Assembly (NCBI GenBank): GCA_018896355.1
Contig: JAHIMW010000223.1
Coordinates: forward strand, 1 to 20,255
DNA from: Pseudomonadota bacterium
GTDB lineage: Bacteria > Desulfobacterota > Syntrophia > Syntrophales > UBA5619
Reading direction: 5' to 3'
DNA: 20,255 nt
Position 1 is the first letter of the stretch, and every line of letters starts with the position of its first letter. Both the position numbers and the translations under genes were made by a program. The notes under the pieces are model-generated. The model did no database searches, was not told where the DNA came from, and was given only the letters and a program-made list of their open reading frames with translations. Shown one piece after another: positions 1 to 5,571 of the stretch.

Positions 1-140
1 AGTCTGAAATCCCCTCCCCCTTCACGGGGGAGGGTTAGGGTGGGGGTGATAAGTGACTGTATTTCCGGATGTAATTTCCCCCTCCCCTTAATCCCCTCCC
101 GCAAGGGGAGGGGAAAATTGACTTTTGACGAGGTCATCAT
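1..140. repeat. GC-rich MITE-like repeat, copy 1 (left end cut by window)
   Basis: Two GC-rich hairpin units sit head to tail. The first, at about 11-46, is C-run, loop, G-run, then TTAGGG and another G-run. The second, at about 79-115, is CCCCTCCC, a short loop, then GGGGAGGGG. The right end (121-138, acttttgacgaggtcatc) matches the right end of the copy at 9664-9857. The two copies also share the order of C-runs and G-runs through their last ~120 bases, in the same orientation. The first ten bases (agtctgaaat) resemble the inner part of a left terminus, so the element probably starts just outside the window. No coding potential is seen. Confidence 0.75.
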
Positions 141-553
141 TATTGATCTTGTATGATTCGTAAGTTTCATCCGCTGCCACTTTCAAGAAGCACATCTCAA
201 CCTCGATCATCCCCCGAAAATGCCACCTTTCAACCAGATTTCAATAAAATACCGTGATAACCAAAATTGCAACTTTGTATTTGAACTGAGGGAGTCCGGC
301 TAATAAAAAATAGGTATGCGCCGGCCCTCGACTACACCTTGTTCTTGAAGTCGGCGCAATTGAAAATCAACGATTGCCAATAGAAGCAACCGATGACCAT
401 TCCCCGTATTCAACCACCCGCTTCTCCTCGAGCATGCGATCCGAAGGTGCGGCAATCTAAGATCGGGACAACATCCGACATCCATTTTTTTGTTCCCATT
501 ACAGCGATCACGGTTTGGTCTCATACGGAAAGATTTTATGCGAGAAGATTTTA
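141..553. other. Gene-free stretch
   Basis: About 410 bases with lower GC than the flanking genes. I see no convincing gene. A 74-codon reading frame on the minus strand (300-524) has no ribosome-binding site, no recognisable family and an unlikely composition rich in Arg, Cys and Leu. No tRNA or strong hairpin was recognised. Confidence 0.5.
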
Positions 554-582
554 TTGACTTTTCCGGATAAATTGCCTATTTT
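554..582 (+). promoter_or_regulatory. Candidate sigma70-type promoter for the 680 gene
   Basis: TTGACT (554-559), a 17-base spacer and TATTTT (577-582) lie about 100 bases before the start at 680. The -35 matches 5 of 6 consensus bases and the -10 is weaker. Placement and spacing are good, but this is motif evidence only. Confidence 0.4.
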
Positions 583-679
583 TCTTCTAACTCATTCTGA
601 ACATCGGTTATTGCTGCAGCGACCCCGAACGCATCATTAACTCCCCGAGCGTGAACTTTTCTCAGGAGGTGAAGATCCA

Positions 680-1327
680 ATGAATCAATATTTTGCTGCA
701 TTCGTTGTCATCTCGCTTCTGTTTTGCCTTCCAGGTCCGGCCCCGGCGGATATGCTGAGCTTTCAGGCTTCAGGGGGCGCCGCCTACAATTTCCCTCTGC
801 CCCTCGTCATCCGGCAGGACGGCGAGGACAATATCCGCCTCCGCGCCGATTATGACACCAAGCCCTTCGAGACCCCGATCTATTATTCCATCCGGCTCGG
901 GCGGTGGAAGGAAAGCGCTGCTTGGGAACTGGAGATGGTACACCACAAGCTGACGCTGACCAACATGCCTTCGGAGGTTGAACATTTCAGTATTACCCAT
1001 GGATTCAACCTCCTGACGGTCAACCGCGCATGGAAAAAACCGTGGTTCATCTGGCGGATTGGGGCGGGGGTCGTCATCACCCATCCGGAAAGCACGATCC
1101 GGGGGAAGACTTTTGACCAGAAGGGCGGGATGGCTGACGGGTACTACGTCTCCGGCCCGACGGCCCAGATCGCCCTGGAGAAGAGGTTCTATCTCTACAA
1201 GGGCTTTTATGCCAGCATAGAAGGGAAATACACCCTATCCTGGGCACACATCCCCGTCGCCGACGGCAAGGCGGACCTCTGGAACTCGGCTCTTCACGGG
1301 CTCTTCGGGATGGGGATTGATTTCTGA
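680..1327 (+). CDS. Secreted, probably outer-membrane beta-barrel protein of unknown function
   Basis: A 215-residue protein whose first ~23 residues form a signal peptide (hydrophobic core FAAFVVISLLFCLPG, then APA and D). The rest has alternating polar/aromatic stretches (for example YYSIRLGRW, WFIWRIGAGVV, YASIEGKYTLSW) and ends in GMGIDF. A C-terminal Phe and amphipathic strands are typical of small outer-membrane barrels inserted by the BAM machinery. I do not recognise the family, and the His/Ser motif of PagL-type deacylases is not apparent. The start is firm: AGGAGGTGA at 664-672 is a near-perfect ribosome-binding site seven bases before ATG. The next gene follows on the same strand within ~75 bases, so the two may be co-transcribed. 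The localisation is inferred from the sequence; the function is unknown. Confidence 0.75.
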   Translation: MNQYFAAFVVISLLFCLPGPAPADMLSFQASGGAAYNFPLPLVIRQDGEDNIRLRADYDTKPFETPIYYSIRLGRWKESAAWELEMVHHKLTLTNMPSEVEHFSITHGFNLLTVNRAWKKPWFIWRIGAGVVITHPESTIRGKTFDQKGGMADGYYVSGPTAQIALEKRFYLYKGFYASIEGKYTLSWAHIPVADGKADLWNSALHGLFGMGIDF

Positions 1328-1402
1328 ACGAATTGCACAAGAAGATCGAGTTTTGGGATCGAATCGATCACCATGGACGATTTTCCTCGCATGGGGGAAG
1401 CC

Positions 1403-2101
1403 ATGACTTTTCCAGGATTATCGCTCGTCCTTGCGATGGGAATTGGTTTGTTTTCGTTTTATGTTTCAGGCACAAGCTTGATTCATGCAGAGTCTAAACG
1501 GATGAACAGTTCTCAGGATGTTTACATTATTAAACTCCCCACCCCTGTCTATAAGGGAACAATGTCTCTGGAAGAGACACTGAAAAAACGTGCATCGGTC
1601 AGGGGATTTTCTTCCCACCCCCTCAAGCTGGAAGAATTATCCCAACTGCTCTGGGCGCTTCAGGGAACGACACGGGACTGGGGCGGTAGAACTGCCCCCT
1701 CGGCAGGCGCTTTGTTTCCTCTGGAGATATGGGTGGTTCTAAAAGAGGGTGTGTTCCATTATTTGCAGAGAGATCATCAACTCATCTGTATTGTGAAGCA
1801 GGATCTTCGAGCTGAGCTTGCTGCGGCAGCCTTGGGACAAGATTGCGTCAGGGAGGCGCCGGCGGTCTTCGTTATTACTGCCCTTTACGAAAGGGTATCC
1901 CTGAAATATGGGAGTCGAGCAGAAAGATATGTCAAGATAGAAGCGGGGCATGCCGGGCAGAACCTGTTGCTTCAGGCCGTATCTCTGGGTTTGGGCGCCG
2001 TTCCCGTAGGGGCCTTCCATGATGACCGGATTAAAAAAGTTCTCAATCTTCCCGCCGGCCATGAACCTTTGTATCTAATCCCCGCGGGGCGGAAACGCTG
2101 A
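1403..2101 (+). CDS. SagB/ThcOx-type nitroreductase-family flavoprotein, membrane-anchored or exported
   Basis: FMN-dependent oxidoreductase of the nitroreductase superfamily, closest by eye to stand-alone SagB-type dehydrogenases. Numbered from the upstream ATG at 1373, the marks are KKRASVRGF (71-79, FMN-phosphate contact region), RTAPSAGALFP (106-116, diagnostic of the SagB/ThcOx branch) and EAGHAGQNLLLQA (190-202), with LGLGAVPVGAF following. An N-terminal hydrophobic stretch (about LSLVLAMGIGLFSFYVSG) precedes the catalytic domain and suggests a signal anchor. I prefer ATG 1403 over ATG 1373: the longer form would put acidic residues (MDDF) ahead of the signal, and a GGGGGAAG tract lies just before 1403. 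No azole-peptide cyclodehydratase partner (SagC/SagD) or precursor peptide is visible nearby, so a role in peptide maturation is not supported. The substrate is unknown; generic reduction or dehydrogenation of a small molecule is the safe reading. Confidence 0.8.
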   Translation: MTFPGLSLVLAMGIGLFSFYVSGTSLIHAESKRMNSSQDVYIIKLPTPVYKGTMSLEETLKKRASVRGFSSHPLKLEELSQLLWALQGTTRDWGGRTAPSAGALFPLEIWVVLKEGVFHYLQRDHQLICIVKQDLRAELAAAALGQDCVREAPAVFVITALYERVSLKYGSRAERYVKIEAGHAGQNLLLQAVSLGLGAVPVGAFHDDRIKKVLNLPAGHEPLYLIPAGRKR

Positions 2102-2467
2102 TTTCAGCGCCAAGTATGCGCCTTGCAACCCGCATTCAACGAGCTGAGCCGTAGGTCCCGCCCCTCGCTTTGTATTTGAAGTCAGTTTGACACATCACAC
2201 CATCTCTACTGGTAGAGGAAGAAAGCGGTAGGCAAGGTTCGCGCCGGCCACCTGACGGATGTCCGTCACGCCCCTTGCATCTTTTCCGCCACCCTGCATC
2301 CCCCAAAGGGGGAATTCCCGACCACCCGCCCCTCAAAATAAGGTGTGCAGGCGTCGCGCCAGGGCATTCCACTGCTCCAGCCCTGTCACGCCGCCTGCAT
2401 TTTCCCTTTCCGCGCTCAGGCAAGGGCGTCGCCGGCCATTTCCGCTGCCCCACTCTCCGGATGCGTA
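2102..2467. other. GC-rich non-coding block with inverted and direct repeats
   Basis: I see no gene in this 366-base stretch. It holds short hairpins, such as TGACGGA/TCCGTCA at 2253-2268 and CCCCC AAA GGGGG near 2300. A degenerate direct repeat of about 22 bases (gtcacgcc.cctgcat..tttcc) begins near 2264 and again near 2384. The overlapping open frames on both strands have Pro/Arg-rich composition with no family resemblance. The block ends where homology to a WYL regulator begins, so it may be the scar or remnant of an insertion. Confidence 0.45.
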
Positions 2468-2788
2468 TTCAAAGGGGTTCCCGAGGATCTGGATGCAACC
2501 CTTAAGGGCAGCGCAAATATCTGGTTCACCGAGGAGCAGAACCTGGAGGTCACCGTTCTGATTGATGCCCAGGTCAGCCACTATTTCAAGCGGCGGAAGA
2601 TGTTCCCCACCCAGGAGATCAAAGAAGAAAGGCCGGACGGGTCGCTTGTCGTCACCTTCCGAATGGGCCAGTACGAGGCCATCCGGAACATCCTCAAATC
2701 CTGGATACCCAACATCGTGATCTTAGGGCCGTTTTATGTAAATAAGAAAAGTGGTCTGAAAAGCGGACGGCGGCCACCTCTTGATTGA
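2468..2788 (+). pseudogene. 3' remnant of a WYL-domain transcriptional regulator (C-terminal WCX region)
   Basis: From F at 2468 onward the frame reads FKGVPEDLDATLKG, then a stretch containing VTVLIDAQVSHYFKRR, PTQEIKEERPDGSLVVTF and ILKSWIPNIVILGP. This is the usual ending of WYL-domain DNA-binding regulators: an R-rich segment, P-x-Q, D-G-S, then a W-x-P motif. About 105 residues remain, against roughly 320 for a full protein. The N-terminal HTH and the WYL core are missing. Upstream codons in the frame encode nothing like a WYL protein, and no ribosome-binding site is evident. The stop codon overlaps the -35 box of the next promoter. I read this as a decayed gene truncated at its 5' side; family assignment is by pattern. 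Confidence 0.7.
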
Positions 2789-2814
2789 CAACGCCCAGGG
2801 GTTTGGCTTATAGT
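2785..2814 (+). promoter_or_regulatory. Strong sigma70-type promoter for the SDR/activase operon
   Basis: A perfect TTGACA (2785-2790), an 18-base spacer and TATAGT (2809-2814, 5 of 6) put the start of transcription near 2821, about 38 bases before the ATG at 2859. The -35 box overlaps the stop codon of the WYL remnant. It is one of the best promoter-like sequences in the window. Confidence 0.65.
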
Positions 2815-2858
2815 GCGCCGTCGGAAACAAAAAAGAAAAACCGAGAGGGAGGGAAGCG

Positions 2859-3623
2859 ATGTGCGGCATAGCGTATGATCTTAATGGGAAGGTGGTCGTC
2901 GTGACGGGGGGGAGCCGGGGAATCGGCCTGGAGCTGGCCCGGAACTTCCTCGAGCAGGGCGCCCGGGTGGTCATCTGCGGCCGGAAGGAGGAGAACCTCA
3001 AGGCCGCCGTGCAGAAGCTGGGCGGCGGGGAGCGGCTCCTCGCCATGGCCGCCCATGTCGCCAAAGAGGGCGATGTGGAGAACCTCTTCGACATGACCGT
3101 CCGTCAATTCGGCGGGGTGGATGTCCTCGTCAACAACGTCGGGATGAATCTGCTGACGGCCTCCGTCACAGACACGGATCTCCCCGTCTGGAACAAGATC
3201 ATCGAGGGGAACCTGACAGGCGCCTTTCTCTGCTCGCGGAAGGCGGCCCGGATCATGCGGGAGAAGAAGCGGGGGAAGATCGTCAGCATCTCTTCGCTTG
3301 CCGGGACGAAGGCGTCGCCCGCCATGGGGATCTACGGGATTGCCAAGGCCGCACTCGAGATGATGACAAAGGTTCTGGCCTCCGAACTGGCCGCCTTCAA
3401 TATCCAGGTGAACGCCGTCGCGCCGGGGGTGGTCCGGACCGATTTCAGCAAACCCTTCTGGGCGACGCCGGCCATTCACGATCAGATCGTGAAGTCGATT
3501 CCGGCGGGTCGCATCGCCGAGACCGCGGATCTGGCGCCCGTTGTCCTGCTGCTGGCCTCCCGCCTGTCGGATTACATCACGGGGCAGACGATTGCGGTCG
3601 ACGGCGGGGCCACCGTGATATGA
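2859..3623 (+). CDS. Short-chain dehydrogenase/reductase (classical SDR, FabG-like)
   Basis: NAD(P)-dependent oxidoreductase of 254 residues, the usual size for classical SDRs. Visible motifs are the cofactor loop TGGSRGIG (16-23), NNVG (92-95, normally NNAG), catalytic Ser146, Tyr159 and Lys163 in the S-x12-Y-x3-K arrangement, PG at 189-190, and the C-terminal ITGQTIAVDGG. It should interconvert a ketone and a secondary alcohol, plausibly on an acyl-CoA or acyl-ACP thioester, but the substrate cannot be read from the motifs. The purine-rich gagggaggg just before ATG 2859 is a good ribosome-binding site. The stop overlaps the start of the activase gene (ATGA), so the two genes are translationally coupled. 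Confidence 0.9.
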   Translation: MCGIAYDLNGKVVVVTGGSRGIGLELARNFLEQGARVVICGRKEENLKAAVQKLGGGERLLAMAAHVAKEGDVENLFDMTVRQFGGVDVLVNNVGMNLLTASVTDTDLPVWNKIIEGNLTGAFLCSRKAARIMREKKRGKIVSISSLAGTKASPAMGIYGIAKAALEMMTKVLASELAAFNIQVNAVAPGVVRTDFSKPFWATPAIHDQIVKSIPAGRIAETADLAPVVLLLASRLSDYITGQTIAVDGGATVI

Positions 3624-4390
3624 GACTGACGGCCGGGATCGATATCGGCTCCATTACCGCCAAGGCCGCCATCCTGAAGGACGGTGAGCTTCTGGGTTCA
3701 AGGGTGATCTTTACCGGTTACAACTCTGAGGCGGCGGGCCGCCGCGTCTTTGATGAACTCCTCGCGGAGCTCGGTCTCTCGTCCGGGGAGATCGGCAGGA
3801 TCATCTCCACGGGATACGGCAGGAAGAGCGTCTCCTTTGCCGACAAGGCCGTGACCGAGATCATGTGCCACGCCGCCGGGGCGCGCTTCCTCGACCCTTC
3901 CGCCCGGTCTCTGATCGACATCGGCGGGCAGGACAGCAAGGCCGTCGTGATGGACGAAAACGGCAGGGTAACGAACTTCACGATGAACGACAAGTGCGCG
4001 GCGGGAACGGGCCGCTTCCTCGAGGTGATGGCGCGCGCCTTGGAGGCGGATCTTGACGCGTTCGGAGCGCTTTCGCTGAAGGCGGAGCGTCCGGCAAAGA
4101 TCAGCAGCCTCTGCACGGTCTTCGCCGAGTCGGAAGTGATCTCGCTGATCGCGAAGGGGGAGACGCGGGAGAACATCATCGCGGGGATCCACGAGGCGAT
4201 TGCCTCCCGTGTGTCGGCGATGGCGAACCGGATCGGCCTCATCGCCCCCATCCTGATGACGGGGGGGGTGGCCCGGAACATCGGCGTCGTCCGGGCGATG
4301 GAAAAGGTGATCGGGATGCCGGTTGTCGTATCGCCCCAGGCCCAGGTCGCCGGCGCGATCGGCGCGGCCTGCCTCGCCCGGGGAAAATAG
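3620..4390 (+). CDS. 2-hydroxyacyl-CoA dehydratase activase (BadF/BadG/BcrA/BcrD-type ATPase, HgdC-like)
   Basis: A 256-residue ASKHA-fold ATPase. Activases of this family form a homodimer around one [4Fe-4S] cluster and use ATP to inject a high-energy electron into 2-hydroxyacyl-CoA dehydratases (or the related benzoyl-CoA reductases). Visible motifs: GIDIGS (6-11) and DIGGQDSK (100-107) for nucleotide phosphates, Cys126 in DKCAAGTGRF, Cys165 in SSLCTVFAESE, and TGGVARN (214-220). The two cysteines sit one residue away from the numbering I recall for the cluster ligands of characterised HgdC. Length is typical of the single-subunit activase. It overlaps the upstream SDR by 4 bases. No dehydratase alpha/beta subunit genes are in the window, which is unusual because activases are commonly adjacent to them. 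The partner must lie elsewhere or the protein serves another enzyme. Confidence 0.92.
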   Translation: MRLTAGIDIGSITAKAAILKDGELLGSRVIFTGYNSEAAGRRVFDELLAELGLSSGEIGRIISTGYGRKSVSFADKAVTEIMCHAAGARFLDPSARSLIDIGGQDSKAVVMDENGRVTNFTMNDKCAAGTGRFLEVMARALEADLDAFGALSLKAERPAKISSLCTVFAESEVISLIAKGETRENIIAGIHEAIASRVSAMANRIGLIAPILMTGGVARNIGVVRAMEKVIGMPVVVSPQAQVAGAIGAACLARGK

Positions 4391-4402
4391 GTGAGCCATG
4401 CA

Positions 4403-4495
4403 CGACGGCTACGTAAAAAAGTGAAATTTCCCCTCCCCCGGCGGGAGGGGATTAAGGGGAGGGGGAGGGTGGTTTGTGATTTTTTAAGAGGTCAT
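4403..4495. repeat. GC-rich MITE-like repeat, copy 2 (short form)
   Basis: A 93-base element between the activase and the second SDR. The left end reads cgacggctacgtaaaaaag followed by gaaattt, then CCCCTCCCCC, a GGCGGGAGGGG arm and further G-runs. The right end is tttttaagaggtcat. The ends are imperfect inverted copies of the family terminus GACGACCTCGTAAAAAGTG. The hexamer CATGCA occurs immediately outside both ends (4397-4402 and 4496-4501) and could be a target-site duplication. The right end also contains the GAGGT that serves as ribosome-binding site for the next gene. Confidence 0.7.
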
Positions 4496-4496
4496 C

Positions 4497-5333
4497 ATGC
4501 ATGATGATCTGAAAGGAAAAACGGCGCTTGTCACCGGGGCGGGGAAGAAGAGCGGCATCGGTTACGCGATCGCGGAACGCCTGGCCGCCTGCGGCTGCAA
4601 CATCGTGATCGCCGATCTCGGCCGGCCGCCGGAGATGGCGAGCCCCGTCCGGACCGGGACCCGGGAGGAGATGGAGACGATTGCCTCCGAACTGGGCGAG
4701 CGGTATACCGTTAAGGCGTCCGCCGTCGAAGTCGATGTGACCGATACGGCATCCGTCCAGCGGATGCAGGAAACGGGTCGGGGGCTGTGCGGACATATCC
4801 ACATCCTCGTGAACAACGCCGGCGCCTCCTTTGGCGTCCCCGCGGACATCCTCACCTATGACGAGGCCGCCTGGATCCGGACCGTGGACGTGAACCTCTT
4901 TTCCGTCTTCCGCGTCAGCCGCGCCCTCCTGCCGCTGATGCTGGGCGAACCCGGTGTGATCATCAACACGGCCTCCCGGGCGGGGAAGGTTCCGCCGCTC
5001 TTCAACAGCGCCTACGCCGCGGCGAAGGCCGGGGTGATCATGCTGACGAAGACGATGGCGAAGGAGCTCGCCTCCCGCGGCATCCGGGTGAATGCGATCT
5101 GCCCCGGACAGATCCGGACCGACCTGGAACAGTGGCGCTTTGGCTTGGAGGCCTCCTTCTTCGGGGGCACGGTCGAGGAAAGGGAACAGGAGATGTGCAA
5201 AACCATCCCCCAGGGCCGGATCGGTCTCCCGGAAGACGCGGCGATGCTCGTTGCCTTTCTCGCGTCGGAGGAGGCCCGCTACATCACGGGCCAGGCAATC
5301 AACGTCGACGGCGGCCAGTGCATGGAGTTGTAA
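4497..5333 (+). CDS. Short-chain dehydrogenase/reductase, second copy
   Basis: A 278-residue classical SDR, about 25 residues longer than FabG because of an insertion after the first beta-alpha unit (about 42-72, DLGRPPEMASPVRTGTREEM region). Motifs: TGAGKKSGIG (13-22), NNAG (106-109), catalytic Ser160, Tyr173 and Lys177, PG at 203-204, and ITGQAINVDGG near the end. The Asp at position 40 after the second strand favours NAD over NADP (family knowledge). It is clearly not a recent duplicate of the SDR at 2859, since the sequences differ throughout. The start is ATG 4497, with GAGGT at 4488-4492 as the ribosome-binding site. That site lies inside the right end of the neighbouring repeat. The substrate is unknown; its neighbours suggest a 3- or 2-hydroxyacyl thioester or hydroxyacid. 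Confidence 0.9.
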   Translation: MHDDLKGKTALVTGAGKKSGIGYAIAERLAACGCNIVIADLGRPPEMASPVRTGTREEMETIASELGERYTVKASAVEVDVTDTASVQRMQETGRGLCGHIHILVNNAGASFGVPADILTYDEAAWIRTVDVNLFSVFRVSRALLPLMLGEPGVIINTASRAGKVPPLFNSAYAAAKAGVIMLTKTMAKELASRGIRVNAICPGQIRTDLEQWRFGLEASFFGGTVEEREQEMCKTIPQGRIGLPEDAAMLVAFLASEEARYITGQAINVDGGQCMEL

Positions 5334-5373
5334 ACATGACGACCTCGTAAAAAAGTCTGGGACCCTGTTTTCT

Positions 5374-5400
5374 GTCATTCCCGCGAAAGCGGGAATCCAG
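5374..5400. repeat. ATTCCC...GGGAAT palindromic repeat (dRS3-like)
   Basis: The arms ATTCCCGC (5377-5384) and GCGGGAAT (5389-5396) enclose a GAAA tetraloop, with GTC before and CCAG after. Repeats with this core are widespread between genes in many bacteria. In Neisseria the dRS3 family has the same ATTCCC-N8-GGGAAT plan. Here it sits inside the larger GC-rich element, so it either inserted there or was captured. The resemblance to dRS3 is of form and need not imply common ancestry. Confidence 0.65.
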
Positions 5401-5423
5401 TCTTTTCAAGCGTAAGAAAATAG

Positions 5424-5548
5424 GTTCCCCCTCCCTTGACGGGAGGGGGTTAGGGGGTGGGTGAAATTGCAATACGCTGATTTCATGGCAACCTCCCCCC
5501 CACCCTAACCCTCCCCCGCCAGGGGGGGAGGGGACTTGTTGGTACTTT
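5424..5548 (+). repeat. 125-base module, left arm of a large inverted repeat
   Basis: Compared base by base with the reverse complement of 7398-7522, I count about 10 differences in 125 positions with no gaps. The conserved inner part includes gaaattgcaata, gctgatttcatggc and both flanking C/G-run arms. The pair encloses only the thiamine-diphosphate enzyme gene. Confidence 0.8.
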
Positions 5549-5571
5549 TGCAATTACCTCAGGAGGAACGG

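Larger units (their letters stand above)
5337..5560. repeat. GC-rich MITE-like repeat, copy 3 (composite, with a nested element)
   Basis: The copy begins three bases after the stop codon of the SDR with tgacgacctcgtaaaaaagt (5337-5356), the best-preserved left terminus in the window. It ends with acttttgcaattacctc (5544-5560). It contains a separate ATTCCCGC/GCGGGAAT repeat (5377-5396) and a 125-base module (5424-5548) that recurs inverted at 7398-7522. G-runs GGG-A-GGGGG-TTA-GGGGG-T-GGG at 5441-5461 could form a G-quadruplex on the plus strand; the C-runs at about 5493-5515 could form one on the minus strand. Confidence 0.75.

Noticed and set aside
26..46. Telomere-like TTAGGG sequence
   Set aside because: Only one TTAGGG unit per repeat, within a GC-rich hairpin element in internal intergenic sites; no tandem array and clearly bacterial genes around it.
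300..524. 74-codon minus-strand frame in the left gene-free stretch
   Set aside because: No ribosome-binding site, improbable composition and no recognisable family; likely chance.
5536..5571. Upstream TTG start adding 12 residues to the ThDP enzyme
   Set aside because: The extra codons lie in the repeat and include the real ribosome-binding site AGGAGGAA; ATG 5572 begins at the usual family N-terminus.
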